This document shows positions 18,475 to 29,064 of a stretch of 64,000 nucleotides of DNA, piece by piece. The DNA comes from Sandaracinaceae bacterium (GTDB taxonomy: Bacteria > Myxococcota_A > Polyangia > Polyangiales > Houyiibacteriaceae). The stretch lies in contig JADJJE010000028.1 of the NCBI GenBank assembly GCA_016706685.1, positions 10,340 to 74,339 of the forward strand. Direction: 5' to 3'. Positions within the stretch are counted from its first letter, which is position 1. The number at the start of each line of letters is the position of its first letter. A program made the translations under genes and the position numbers. A model generated the notes under the pieces. The model was given only the letters and a program-made list of their open reading frames with translations. It did not search any database and was not told where the DNA came from.

Positions 18475-19011
18475 GTGGACCCCATAGACCTCGGCCTCTC
18501 CGTGCTCTGCCTGTCCATCGTGGTGGTCGGTGGTACGGCGGCCTTCCTGCTGCGGCGCTTCACGGCGCACTACCTCGAGGCGGGCGCGCTCGGCAGCGAC
18601 ACGCTGACCCCGGGCACCCCCTGCACGTTCGAGTTTCCGGAGGGCGGCGCGCTCGACCTCATGTTGCGCTTCACCACCGAGAAGTCCCGCGGCCAGCAGG
18701 AGGGCCTGACGGCCTTGCTGCAGGTCGAGCGCGCAGGTCCCGGTGACGTGGGCAGCGTCATGGCGGTGCGCTATGCGCGGGGGCTCACCCTGCATGCCCA
18801 GCAGCCGGCAGACTGGGCGTTCCAGCCCAGCACGGGCATGTCCTATGCGTTCAAGAAGATGGGGCGCGAGTCCACGCGCAGCGTGGTGGTGCTCCAGATT
18901 CCTGCGGGCGGCCGGGGGCGCGTCACGGCCGACATGCGGGTCAGCCCGGGCACGAACGTCACGTACGTGGTGTGCTTCGTGAAGCCAGCACGAACGGCGC
19001 TGTTCAGCTAG
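18475..19011 (+). CDS. hypothetical single-pass membrane protein
   Basis: 178 residues from GTG 18475. One N-terminal membrane segment (residues about 6-26) is followed by a soluble beta-rich domain with segments like RGRVTADMRVSPGTNVTYVVCFV. No family recognised. It is divergent from msrB and convergent with purF, ending 10 bp from the purF stop. The coding frame shows the strong third-position G/C of its neighbours, which supports a real gene. Confidence 0.6.
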   Translation: MDPIDLGLSVLCLSIVVVGGTAAFLLRRFTAHYLEAGALGSDTLTPGTPCTFEFPEGGALDLMLRFTTEKSRGQQEGLTALLQVERAGPGDVGSVMAVRYARGLTLHAQQPADWAFQPSTGMSYAFKKMGRESTRSVVVLQIPAGGRGRVTADMRVSPGTNVTYVVCFVKPARTALFS

Positions 19012-19021
19012 CCGAGCTGGC

Positions 19022-20485
<1,464 letters not shown>

Positions 20486-20488
20486 GGT

Positions 20489-21610
20489 ATGCCCGGAAGC
20501 GTGTCTCGCCGGCCCCTCGCCTTTGCGCCCGCTGCCTTGATTCTGCTGGGGATCTTCGCCTCGCCCGCGCGCGCTCATTTGGGCAGCACCAAATACCTAC
20601 ATGTGGAGCCCGCTGCCGATGGGCGCTCCGTAGCTGTGCGTGTGTCCCTCGAGACGGTGGACGCCGCCATGCAGCTGGGCCTCGGCGAGGAGGCTCCGGC
20701 CGCAGCCGTGCTGGCCCGCGCGAGCGACCTGCAGGCCTGGCTCGTGGCCGGCATCACCGTGCGGGGGGCAGCGCCCTGCGTGGGCCGCGCCGAGGCCCCG
20801 CAAGAGGAGCTGCGCGACGCCCGCTCCTTCATCCGGGTGCAGCTGCGCTTCGAGTGCGAGGGCGCCGCGGGAGAGCCGCTCACGCTGCGCGACGACACGG
20901 TCTTCCCGGACGATCGCCAGCACGAGGCGTTGGTGTACCTGGAGGGCCGCGCCGAGGGGGCCGCCGTGCTGCGCACCGGGCAGCGCGAGCTGGCGCTCGG
21001 AGGGCCGCCACGCACGCCCAGCGACCTGGCGCTCACGTTCGTGTGGGAGGGCATGCTGCACTTCGCCCTGGGCTACGACCACGTGCTGTTCCTGCTGTCG
21101 CTGCTGCTCGGCGTGGGGCTGGGCGTGGGCGCGCGGCCGCCGTTCCGCAACGTTCTGCGCGACCTCGCCTGGTTGGTCACGGCGTTCACGCTGGGCCACA
21201 GCGTGACCCTGGCGCTGGCCGCGCTCGAGATCGTGGTGCTGCCCTCGCAACCGGTGGAGATCGCCATCGCCGCGTCCATCGTGGCCGTGGCGCTGCACAC
21301 GTGCTTCGTGCCGCGCGGTCGGCGCGTGCTGCCCTATGTGGCTGGCGTTTTCGGGCTCATCCACGGCTTCGGCTTCAGCTCCGTGCTGCGCGAGCTGGGC
21401 CTGCCCGCCGAGGACACCGTGCTGGCGCTCGTCTCGTTCAACGTGGGCATCGAGCTGGCTCAGCTGGCCTTCGTGGCGCTGGCCATCGGGCCCCTGTTGG
21501 CCGCGGCCAAGCAGCCGGTGGCCTACGAGCGCTGGCTGGTGCGGGGTGGGTCGCTCGCGATAGCCGCGATGGCCAGCTTCTGGGTGGTCGAGCGCGTGCT
21601 CGGCGGTTGA
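20489..21610 (+). CDS. HupE/UreJ_2 family membrane protein
   Basis: 373 residues from ATG 20489. A signal peptide ends ASPARAH, giving a mature N-terminal beta-rich periplasmic domain (about 30-180). A membrane half of about six helices opens with GYDHVLFLLSLLLG, the conserved HupE/UreJ signature, and continues with AFTLGHSVTLALA and LIHGFGFSSVL; the conserved His residues may bind nickel, cobalt or copper. Members are presumed metal permeases or metalloenzyme accessory proteins. No hydrogenase or urease gene is nearby, so the role is unassigned. GTG 20501 is an alternative start. Confidence 0.8.
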   Translation: MPGSVSRRPLAFAPAALILLGIFASPARAHLGSTKYLHVEPAADGRSVAVRVSLETVDAAMQLGLGEEAPAAAVLARASDLQAWLVAGITVRGAAPCVGRAEAPQEELRDARSFIRVQLRFECEGAAGEPLTLRDDTVFPDDRQHEALVYLEGRAEGAAVLRTGQRELALGGPPRTPSDLALTFVWEGMLHFALGYDHVLFLLSLLLGVGLGVGARPPFRNVLRDLAWLVTAFTLGHSVTLALAALEIVVLPSQPVEIAIAASIVAVALHTCFVPRGRRVLPYVAGVFGLIHGFGFSSVLRELGLPAEDTVLALVSFNVGIELAQLAFVALAIGPLLAAAKQPVAYERWLVRGGSLAIAAMASFWVVERVLGG

Positions 21611-21645
21611 CGCTGCACGTGGGTCCACGTGGGAGAGAACGGCGC

Positions 21646-21673
21646 GCGCCTGCTGCTACGGCCGAGCAGGCGC
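21646..21673. terminator. bidirectional hairpin between convergent genes
   Basis: GCGCCTGCT and AGCAGGCGC form a perfect 9-bp stem around a 10-base loop. It lies between the HupE-like gene ending at 21610 and the small minus-strand gene ending at 21693. There is no T-run, so it could act with Rho or simply block the polymerases. Confidence 0.5.
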
Positions 21674-21692
21674 ACGTGTTCGGGCGCCCGAG

Positions 21693-21908
21693 CTAGTTCA
21701 GGGCTCCCCAGACGATGACCGCGACGGTGAACACCAGGATGCCGATCAGCGGCACGGCCGGGCTCATCTGGTTCCCCGAGTTGGCGTCCGGGAGCGGGGC
21801 CGCATACGGGTCGACCGGCCGCTGTGGAAGCGCATCGCTCGGGGCGGGCTCTGGGCTGGGAGCGGCCTCGGTGGACGGACGGGACGCGGAGGCATTGGAC
21901 TTGGACAT
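21693..21908 (-). CDS. small C-terminally anchored membrane protein, hypothetical
   Basis: 71 residues from ATG 21908, with CGAGGT about five bases upstream. The first 45 residues are Ser/Pro/Ala-rich and probably disordered; residues about 50-69 are a single membrane helix (PLIGILVFTVAVIVWGAL) ending at the C-terminus, like a tail anchor. No family recognised. The next minus-strand gene upstream (22035-22457) is 126 bp away. Confidence 0.55.
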   Translation of the reverse strand: MSKSNASASRPSTEAAPSPEPAPSDALPQRPVDPYAAPLPDANSGNQMSPAVPLIGILVFTVAVIVWGALN

Positions 21909-22034
21909 GACAACCTCGTGCAGCGCAGCGCGACGGCTGCGCGCGAAGACGGAACATCAGTGCTGCGCGCAGCCCACCACGGGCGCGCGCTCGCGATCAG
22001 CGGCTCGCGGCAAGCCGGGCTCGAGAGCCTCGGG

Positions 22035-22457
22035 TCAGCAGGGCTGGGGCGCTGACGCAGCCTCGACGCCGCCCGCCCGCCGGCCTGGCAGTGTGCGGAA
22101 GATCTCGCGGCGAACGTCCACCGTCCGCTCCGCGCTGCGGCTCATGCGCGACGCGCTGCGGGTGTCGTGCGGGCAGCCCACCGGGGCGACCCGGCCCGCG
22201 ACATGTGCCCAGCTGCCCACCAGCGCCACACAGCGGCCCGCCCGGCGCTCCACGCTGGGCGCGCTGCGCTCGGCCGCGGCGCCCCACGCGAGCGGCCTGC
22301 CTTCCACCACGTAGGTGTCGTCGGGGGCATCCGGGGCGGAGACGAGGCCTGCGCGCTGGGTGTCCGGGGCGAACGCGTGCGAGGCGACCCCGCTGGGCAA
22401 CCCGAAGGCGCCCAGCGCAGCCCAGCCCAGCATGCCAACGAGAACGGCCCGGATCAC
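22035..22457 (-). CDS. hypothetical secreted protein
   Basis: 140 residues from GTG 22457. An N-terminal hydrophobic stretch (residues about 3-22) looks like a signal peptide with possible cleavage near SHAFA. The remainder has three Cys residues (one at the C-terminus) and no recognisable fold. Its right-hand neighbour is the decayed CorA patch, so this gene may mark the edge of the conserved backbone. A coding role is likely but not certain. Confidence 0.4.
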   Translation of the reverse strand: MIRAVLVGMLGWAALGAFGLPSGVASHAFAPDTQRAGLVSAPDAPDDTYVVEGRPLAWGAAAERSAPSVERRAGRCVALVGSWAHVAGRVAPVGCPHDTRSASRMSRSAERTVDVRREIFRTLPGRRAGGVEAASAPQPC

Positions 22458-22538
22458 ACTCGCAACCTACTCCACGCGAGCGGACGTCGGCAAGGCGCCC
22501 CGCACCGTGCGGCGGGCGACGCGCGAGACTACGGACCG

Positions 22539-22914
22539 CGACACGATCGAGACCATCCTCCCGTCCCGTGGTGCCAGCGCGCCGCTGTGGATCGACGAGG
22601 AGTCGCGACCTGATGCTGACGCCTTCCTCGAGATGGCGCGCAAGCTCAGCGTCTTTCTCGGGGACCGATTCCTCGTGACCATCCATCGTCCACGTCTGCC
22701 ATTCTTGGACGCGATCAAGGCCCGAGCTCGCGCAGAAGATCTCGTATACCTGCAGGTGCTGATGCTCGAGATCCTCCTCGGGGGCGTGGAGACCCTGCAC
22801 GAGCCCCTCGAGCAGGCCGAGCTCGAGGTCCACGACTTCGAGGCCAGCTTGCTGGAAGGCGGGCGTCTTGGTGTGGTTCCGACGTCGTGGATGGACCCGT
22901 TGATCCGTCGATAG
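22539..22914 (+). pseudogene. CorA-type magnesium/cobalt transporter remnant
   Basis: The + frame reads ILPSRGASAPLWIDEES, then KLSVFLGDRFLVTIHR, LPFLDAIKAR and a helical VETLHEPLEQAELEVHDFEAS. These match the cytoplasmic domain of CorA transporters in order. The segment between the first two blocks (usually containing the HPLAIED region) is missing, and the frame ends at 22914 without the long stalk helix, the two membrane helices or the GMN motif. No good start codon or ribosome site precedes it. It is therefore a fragment with internal and C-terminal deletions and cannot form a channel. Confidence 0.6.
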
Positions 22915-22927
22915 GTGGCCGAGAAAC

Positions 22928-23035
22928 CTCCGAAGCCCGACCTACGCGCAGGACACCCGCCGTCTCCGCCTCGCTCGAGCCATCATCCATCACGCTGCGA
23001 ACGATTCGTTCCTTGATGTCCTGCGATAGGCTCTG
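22928..23035 (-). mobile_element. IS630-type transposase N-terminal remnant
   Basis: On the minus strand this gap reads QSLSQDIKERIVRSVMDDGS and continues SEAETAGVLRVGRASE. The block LSxDIxERIVxxVxxGxS followed by a helix-turn-helix-like stretch is the N-terminal signature of IS630 family transposases. Only about 36 residues survive; there is no catalytic DDE region and no terminal inverted repeat that I can see. It lies between the CorA fragment and the DUF2254 gene and supports past insertion and decay. Confidence 0.5.
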
Positions 23036-23038
23036 CGG

Positions 23039-24328
23039 ATGGAACGATACCGCTTCCGTTTCCTCCAGCTCGCCTACGACGTCGGCGCCAGCATGCTCGT
23101 GATTCCGGCGCTTCTCACCGGCGCTCTCGGCCTCACGGCGCTCGCCCTGCAAGCCGTCGAGCAGCCCCACGCGCTCGACCTGCCGCTGTTGACGCTCGAG
23201 CCGGGCGCCACGCAGACCACCATCGCCACGCTCGCCGGCTCGATGATGACGGTGATCTCGGTGGTCTACTCGGTGCTCCTGGTCGCGCTGTCGCTGGCCT
23301 CGACCCAGTTCTCCACGCGCATCCTCGCCGGCATGATCCGCGACCGCGTGAGCCAAGGGGTGCTCGGCATCTTCCTCGGCACGTTCGCGTGGCAGCTCGT
23401 CGCGTTGCGGTCGATCCACCTCGACCCTCCGTGGGTTCCGCCGCTGACGGTCACGATCGCGGTCGGCCTCGTCGTGGTGTCCCTGGCCGCGCTCGTGCTC
23501 TTCATCGCCCGGGTGATCCGCAACTTGCAGGCGAACCACATCGTGGATCGCATCGCGCGGGAGTCCGAGCACGTCGTCGACGACGTCTTCCCTCCCCGCG
23601 GCGACGCCGCGCCGTGCGACGCCGAACGCCCGGAGCCGCCTGAGAACGCCAGGATCGTCCGCGCGACCGTCTCCGGGTACGTGCAGCTCGTGTCGATCCC
23701 GTCCGTGCGGGGCGTGGCCGCCGCCGGGCTCCAGGTGCACCTGCTCCGCCCGATGGGCTCGTTCGTGCCGGAAGGAGCTTCGTTGTGGGCCGTCGCCCCG
23801 GCGGCTGCTTGCACTCCCGCCGTCGAGGAGGCGCTGCGGGCCGCCGTCGATCTCGGCCCCATCCGCACCGCGCAAGAGGACGCCGAGTGGGGCCTCCGCC
23901 AGATCGTCGACATCGGCCTGAAGGCGATCTCTCCAGCGGTGAACGACCCGAGCACCGGGTGCCTGTGTATCGACCACCTCTCGCGGCTCCTGATCCGCGC
24001 GGGCAACCGGGCAGCACCGTCGTCACGGTTTCCGTCGGGCAGCGGCGAGGCCGTCGTGCCCGGTCCGCTGTACAGCGACCTCGTCGACCTCGCGTTCGAT
24101 CAGATGCGCCAATATGGCAAGAACGACATGGCGATCTGCCTGCGGCTCCTGCGCGCGATCGGCGACGTCGCCGAGGGCATCGAGCACCCCGCCGGACGGG
24201 CGCGGCTGCACAAGCATGCCTGCGCCGTCGTGAGGGCTGCCCGGGCCGCCTTTCCCGACGAAGACGTCTCCGAGTTGAGCCGCCGTGCCGCCCGCGTGGA
24301 GCGCGCCCTCGGCCGCGCGGTCGCGTAG
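23039..24328 (+). CDS. DUF2254 domain membrane protein
   Basis: 429 residues from ATG 23039. Four hydrophobic segments lie in the first 165 residues (about 17-37, 60-90, 105-125, 138-162), with the conserved-looking VVYSVLLVALSLASTQFSTR. The C-terminal half is soluble, with ALRAAVDLGPIRTAQEDAEWGLRQIVDIGLKAISPAVNDPST, the hallmark DUF2254 segment. Function is unknown for the family. It follows directly on transposase and CorA remnants, and Val codons here include more GTC than in neighbouring genes, so acquisition by transfer is possible. Confidence 0.85.
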   Translation: MERYRFRFLQLAYDVGASMLVIPALLTGALGLTALALQAVEQPHALDLPLLTLEPGATQTTIATLAGSMMTVISVVYSVLLVALSLASTQFSTRILAGMIRDRVSQGVLGIFLGTFAWQLVALRSIHLDPPWVPPLTVTIAVGLVVVSLAALVLFIARVIRNLQANHIVDRIARESEHVVDDVFPPRGDAAPCDAERPEPPENARIVRATVSGYVQLVSIPSVRGVAAAGLQVHLLRPMGSFVPEGASLWAVAPAAACTPAVEEALRAAVDLGPIRTAQEDAEWGLRQIVDIGLKAISPAVNDPSTGCLCIDHLSRLLIRAGNRAAPSSRFPSGSGEAVVPGPLYSDLVDLAFDQMRQYGKNDMAICLRLLRAIGDVAEGIEHPAGRARLHKHACAVVRAARAAFPDEDVSELSRRAARVERALGRAVA

Positions 24329-24377
24329 CGCCACGCCCCAGATCCGTTGCGATCGCCGACAGGGGGTGATCCAGTAC

Positions 24378-24400
24378 CGCCATGGTGGCGACCATCTTTT
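24378..24400 (+). terminator. hairpin with T-run after the DUF2254 gene
   Basis: CGCCA-tgg-TGGCG (24378-24390) is followed by ACCATCTTTT. It lies 50 bp after the DUF2254 stop and before the convergent minus-strand gene, a sensible place for an intrinsic terminator. The stem is short. Confidence 0.4.
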
Positions 24401-24427
24401 CGGAGTCGCGCGCCTGAGCGCACCGCA

Positions 24428-25493
24428 TCAGTCGAGCGGCGTGTTCGTCTGGTGGCGCAGCTCGATGATCTCGAAGTCGAACAGGCGCGACAGCCCGTCG
24501 TCGCCGGGCACCCGCACCCGCAGGCTGGACGTGGTGGTGCTGTCGAAGCTGCGCCGCCCCTCCGGGGCCACGGGGACCGAGATCTGCTCGCGCGTGGAGA
24601 GCGTGTAGGTCTCCACCTCGCCGTCCATGCCGATGTGGCGCGGCCGGGCGCCGGTGACGTCCATGTTCACCTCGAGCTCGCCGAGGCCCATGGCGAGCTC
24701 GCGCAGCCGCACGCGGCCGGCGACGGGAAGCGCTGTCCATGTGCAGGTGCAGGCCCAGGGAGCGACGCAGCGCGGCGTTGTCGAGCGTGAGCAACCAGGT
24801 CTCTCCGACGGCGCGGCGCGTGGTCACGTCGTAGCGCTCGTCCTCGTTCATGGCGAGGTAGACGGGGGTCATGGTGCGGAAGGCCTCGTAGGTGCCGCCC
24901 ACGGCCGGCTCGATGCGCTCGCCCGCCACGGTGATGATGGCCTCGCCCGAGGGGCGCGGCTGCACGCGCACCAGCACGTTCTGCAGCACGTCACGCGCGT
25001 CGCCCGAGGTGGTCCCGATGCGCAGCGAGCTGACTTGGTACTCGAAGGTGGTGATGCCGTCGGTGGGGTCCACCGCGGCGATCTGCTGGATGGCGTCCAG
25101 GCGGAAGTACGCCGCGCTCGGGGTGGCGCCCATGGCGCGCCCGCCAGCCCGCTGCACCGACGTCACGCGCCGCGTGTAGGTGGCTTCGATGTGGGCGCGG
25201 CGGCCCAGCTGTTGGGGCAGCGCCGCGTACAAGCGATAGCGCCCATCCGAAGGCACCTCCGGGCCGATGCCCCCGGTGGCGGCGTCCGGCGACTCGCGGA
25301 AGAAGTAGCTGTAGACCAGTGAGACCACGCCGATGAGGGCCACCACCGCCGTGGCGGCGCCCAGCGCCTTGAGCCAGACGGGCGGGCCGCTCGGCGCGGG
25401 GACCACGCTGCGTCGTGTGCAGAGAGTGCACTCGCCTTTGGGGTTGAGCACCGTGCCGTGGGTGGGGCAGCGTGGAATCTGGGAGACGCTCAC
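24428..25493 (-). CDS. zinc-ribbon and single-TM protein of unknown function, frameshifted
   Basis: Starts at GTG 25493. Residues 8-26 (CPTH...GECTLC) look like a small zinc ribbon; a membrane helix follows at about 40-62; the rest is an extracytoplasmic domain with repeated beta strands. The frame breaks near 24729-24735, where GACAGCGCTT would need two more bases (for example GCGC instead of GC) to join the downstream part beginning LPVAGRVRLRELAMG. The joined protein would be about 355 residues. The downstream part is well conserved in codon bias, so the break looks like a sequence error rather than decay. The family is not recognised. Confidence 0.6.
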
Positions 25494-25609
25494 GGACGGG
25501 AAGGTAGCAGGTCGTCGCAGGCGTACCTACCGTCGCGAGGGCCCGGTGAGCGGGCACCCGGCTGTTGACTCGCCGCGCATTCCCGCGCACCACTTTCACC
25601 GACTGTCCC

Positions 25610-28327
25610 ATGCCGCCCGCCATCCGACGCATCGAGACCCTGGTCCCCAAGCGGGCCGCCGACTACGGCGGCAAGGCCTGCCACCTGGCCAAGCTGGCGC
25701 GCGCGGGCTTTCCAGTGCCGGCCGCCTTCGCCATCCCTGCCGCCGTGGCCGAGGCGCTGTTCGCGGAGCGGCTCGGCGTGGAAGATCGCCCGGCAGCGCT
25801 GCTGGCACGCGAGGTGGTCCCGGAGGCGAGGCTTGCGTCCATCCGCGCGCGCGTGCGGGCCATCGACCTCGGCGCCGCGCTCGAGCGGGAGCTGCGGGAG
25901 GCCCTCGACGCCCTGCGCCGTGAGGGCAACGTGAGCTTCGCGGTGCGCTCGTCGTCCACCCGCGAAGACGGCGCCGATGCGTCGGCGGCGGGCTTGCACC
26001 AGACGCACCTGCACCGGCAGACCGACGCCGAGGTCTTCGCGGCGGTGCGGGACTGCTGGGCCAGCCTCTTCACCGAGCGCGCGCTCACCTATTTGCGGCG
26101 TCACGGCGCCAGCGAAGCGGGCATGGGCGTGGTGGTGCAAGCGATGGTGAACGCCGACGTGGCGGGCGTGGCCTTCACCGCCAACCCGCTCACGGGAGAC
26201 GGCGGCGAGATCGTAATCACCGCGGCCTACGGGCTCGGCACCTCCGTGGCGGACGGGCGCGTGTCGCCCGACACCATCCGCATCGACAAGGCCACGCGCG
26301 GGCCGCGCGACCGCGTCATCGGCGACAAGCTCACGCGAGTGGTGCTCAGGCCAGTGGCCGAGGGCGAACCAATGCAGGGAGAGCCTGGCACCGAGGATGA
26401 CCTGGCCGCCCGCACCGTCGAAGAAGAGGTGCCCGTCGCGCTCCGCTCCGAGCTGTGCCTCGATGCGGCGCAGGTGGACACGCTCACCACGCTCTCGCTG
26501 CGCGTGGAGGAGAGCTTCGGGCAGCCGCAGGACATCGAGTGGGCCTTCGCCGGCGCGCAGCTCTTCATGCTGCAGGCCCGGCCCATCACCACCCCGGTGG
26601 ACATCGAGAGCTGGCGCAAGCGCGGTGACGTCGCGCGCATCGACCGCGCCCGCATCGTGTGGTCCAACGTGAACGTGGGCGAGGCCCTGCCGGGCGTGGC
26701 CACGCCGCTCACCTGGAGCATCCTCAGCAGCTTCAGCGAGCTGGGCTTCCGGCGCGCGTTCGGGTCCCTGGGCTGCAGCGTCCCGCGCGACGCCGAGCTG
26801 GTGGGCGAGTTTCGCGGCCGCATCTATCTGAACCTCACCGAGTTCATGAGCATCCTCTCGCAGGTGCCGGGTCTGCGTCCCAAGACGCTGCTGGCGCTGG
26901 GCGGTGGCGGCATGGGCGACCGCCTCGAGACGGACATCGTGCCCCGCTCGCGGGCCGCCTTCTTCGCGCGCCTGCCAGTGACCGCGGCGCGCTATGCCCG
27001 CGAGAACTACAACATCACAGAGCGCGTGCGCGCGTTCGAGAGCTTCTACGAGTCGGAGCGGCGGCGCATCGAGAGCGTGGACCCGGCGCTGCTCTCGCCC
27101 GCCTCCATGGCCGCGCTGCTGCGCGACGTGGAGCACCTCCTGGACGAGGCCGGCGCCGTCATGCTCACGGTCTACGGCAACCTGCTGGCCAGCGTGGTGC
27201 TGCTGCAGGGCGTTCTGGCGCTGGTGGTCAGCGAGCAGGCCGACACGGTGCAGCGTGACCTCTTGGGGGGCCTGGCCGACGTGGACAGCGCGGCGCCCGG
27301 CGTGACCCTCTATCACATCGCCGAGAGCATCGCGCGCGAGCCCGCCGTGCGCGACGTCATCCTGGGCCAGCCTGCCGGAGAGCTGCGCGTGGCCTCGCTG
27401 CCCGATGGCCCCACGCGGCGCAGCCTGCAGCGCTTCCTCGAAGCTTATGGGCACCGTGGCACGCGCGAGGCCGAGGTGGCCGTGGCGCGCTGGGCCGAGG
27501 ACCCCACGCTGCTGTTCGCCACGCTGCAGATCCACCTTCGCCAGGCGGCGAGCGGAGCGCCCCGCCATCAGAGCCCCGTGCAGATGGCCGAGCGCCAGCG
27601 CGTGGCGCGTGAGACGGCGCTCGCGCTCGTGTCGGAGCGCTTGCCCTTGCCCGCGCGCACGGCGGTGCGGCACTTGCTGGCCCTGGTGCAGCGCTTCATG
27701 CGGCTTCGGGAGCGCCTGCGCAGCCACGTCACGGCGGTGTTGGGGCTCTTTCGGCGTGTGGCGCTGGACACCTCGCGGCGCATCGAGGGTGTGGAGCCTG
27801 CGGCCGGCACCGACGCGGCGTTCTATCTCACCCTCGACGAGATCGACGCCTTCCTGCGCGACGGCAGCGAGAGCCTGGCCGTGCGCGTGCAGCGCCGTCG
27901 CAGGCGCGTGGAGCGTGACCGCGCGCTGCCCGACCCACCCGACACGTTCGTGGGCTACCCCCCGCCCGTCAGCATCGAGGCGCCGGACACGGACACGCTG
28001 GTGGGGCTGTCAGCCTGCGCGGGCGACGTCACGGGCACGGTGCGCGTGCTCGAGTCCCCGGCGGACGCCGCCCACTTCCAGGCGGGCGAGATCCTGGTGA
28101 GCGCGTGCGCCGACGTGGGCTGGTCGCCGTTGTTCCTGGTGGCCTCGGCGGTCGTCACGGACCTGGGCGGGCCGCTCTCGCACGCGGCCATCGTGCTGCG
28201 CGAGTACGGCGTGCCCTCGGTGGTGAACGTCAAGAGCGGTACTCGCCTGCTGCGCACGGGTGACAAGGTGCGCGTGGAGGGTGGGGCAGGGCGCGTGCAC
28301 ATCCTCTCGCGGGTGCCGCGCGGCTGA
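25610..28327 (+). CDS. PEP/pyruvate-binding PEP-utilising enzyme (PEP synthase/rifampin phosphotransferase-like)
   Basis: 905 residues from ATG 25610; a TTG at 25565 is in frame but poor. Residues about 5-330 are an ATP-grasp nucleotide-binding domain (KRAADYGGKACHLAKL, FAVRSSSTREDGA, GVAFTANPLTGD, IEWAFAGAQLFMLQARPI). A middle domain of about 440 residues has no strong signature. The C-terminal phosphohistidine domain has GGPLSHAAIVLREYGVPSVV with catalytic His858. The order ATP-grasp/variable/His fits rifampin phosphotransferases and stand-alone PEP synthase homologues, where the His swings between sites. The acceptor is decided by the middle domain and cannot be named. The next gene starts one base after its stop. 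Confidence 0.82.
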   Translation: MPPAIRRIETLVPKRAADYGGKACHLAKLARAGFPVPAAFAIPAAVAEALFAERLGVEDRPAALLAREVVPEARLASIRARVRAIDLGAALERELREALDALRREGNVSFAVRSSSTREDGADASAAGLHQTHLHRQTDAEVFAAVRDCWASLFTERALTYLRRHGASEAGMGVVVQAMVNADVAGVAFTANPLTGDGGEIVITAAYGLGTSVADGRVSPDTIRIDKATRGPRDRVIGDKLTRVVLRPVAEGEPMQGEPGTEDDLAARTVEEEVPVALRSELCLDAAQVDTLTTLSLRVEESFGQPQDIEWAFAGAQLFMLQARPITTPVDIESWRKRGDVARIDRARIVWSNVNVGEALPGVATPLTWSILSSFSELGFRRAFGSLGCSVPRDAELVGEFRGRIYLNLTEFMSILSQVPGLRPKTLLALGGGGMGDRLETDIVPRSRAAFFARLPVTAARYARENYNITERVRAFESFYESERRRIESVDPALLSPASMAALLRDVEHLLDEAGAVMLTVYGNLLASVVLLQGVLALVVSEQADTVQRDLLGGLADVDSAAPGVTLYHIAESIAREPAVRDVILGQPAGELRVASLPDGPTRRSLQRFLEAYGHRGTREAEVAVARWAEDPTLLFATLQIHLRQAASGAPRHQSPVQMAERQRVARETALALVSERLPLPARTAVRHLLALVQRFMRLRERLRSHVTAVLGLFRRVALDTSRRIEGVEPAAGTDAAFYLTLDEIDAFLRDGSESLAVRVQRRRRRVERDRALPDPPDTFVGYPPPVSIEAPDTDTLVGLSACAGDVTGTVRVLESPADAAHFQAGEILVSACADVGWSPLFLVASAVVTDLGGPLSHAAIVLREYGVPSVVNVKSGTRLLRTGDKVRVEGGAGRVHILSRVPRG

Positions 28328-28328
28328 C

Positions 28329-29048
28329 ATGAGCGCCGTCTCGCAGTGGGTGAACGGCGTGGGCGTGGTGCATCGCGACGCCGCGCTGCTCATCCTGGCG
28401 AAGCCCAGCGGCCTGCCCACCACTACACCCGACGACGCGGACTGCCTGGTGAAGCGCGCACAGCTGCTGGACCCGGAGGCACAGCGACTGCACGCCACCT
28501 CTCGGCTGGACGCCGAGGTCAGCGGGCTGGTCACGTTCGCGCGCACGCCGGCGGCGGCCGAGGCGCTGCGCCAGGCACGTGCCGACGGGCGCTATGGGCG
28601 TCGCTACATCGCGCTCACGCTCACGCCACCCAAGGCCAGCGAGGGCGCCTGGGACAGCGCCATCTCCATCGACCCGCGCGACCGCCGCAAGCGCGTGGCT
28701 GGGCAAGGTGAGCAGGAGAAGGCCGCCCGCTCGCGCTTCCTGGTGGCAGAGCGCATGCCCCTCGGCGCGCTCCTGCACCTGTTCCCCGAGACGGGCCGCA
28801 CGCACCAGCTGCGGGTGCACGCGCTCGCCGCCGGGGCGCCGCTCTTCGGCGACAAGGTCTACGGCGGCCCCACGCGCGCCACGGCGCCCGATGGTCGTGT
28901 CGTCACGGCCCGGCGCACCATGCTGCACTGCGCCGCGCTGCGCCTGCCCAACGTGGCGAGCGGCACCGGCGAGATCGAGCTCACGCTAGACCCGCCGGCC
29001 GACTGGCTGAGCGCGTATCGAGGCCTTGGTGGCACAGCGCTCCCCTGA
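28329..29048 (+). CDS. RluA-family pseudouridine synthase
   Basis: 239 residues from ATG 28329, one base beyond the TGA of the previous gene, so translation is probably coupled. Catalytic Asp61 sits in TSRLDAEVSGLVTFAR (family motif HRLDxxTSGLL). RYIAL and GRTHQLRVHALAAGAPLFGDKVYGG are the other conserved blocks. No S4 domain is present. It isomerises uridine in RNA; which site cannot be said. Pairing with a PEP-utilising enzyme has no obvious biochemical reason. Confidence 0.88.
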   Translation: MSAVSQWVNGVGVVHRDAALLILAKPSGLPTTTPDDADCLVKRAQLLDPEAQRLHATSRLDAEVSGLVTFARTPAAAEALRQARADGRYGRRYIALTLTPPKASEGAWDSAISIDPRDRRKRVAGQGEQEKAARSRFLVAERMPLGALLHLFPETGRTHQLRVHALAAGAPLFGDKVYGGPTRATAPDGRVVTARRTMLHCAALRLPNVASGTGEIELTLDPPADWLSAYRGLGGTALP

Positions 29049-29064
29049 GCGGCCGTGAGCTGCC

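Noticed and set aside
22999..23011. GAACGA-t-TCGTTC palindrome just before the DUF2254 gene
   Set aside because: It falls inside the conserved-looking part of the IS630 transposase remnant (codons for ERIVR), so it is explained by coding sequence.
24428..25493. Treating the frameshifted gene as a genuine pseudogene
   Set aside because: Both halves keep coding bias and a two-base change at a GC repeat restores one protein; similar breaks occur elsewhere in the window.
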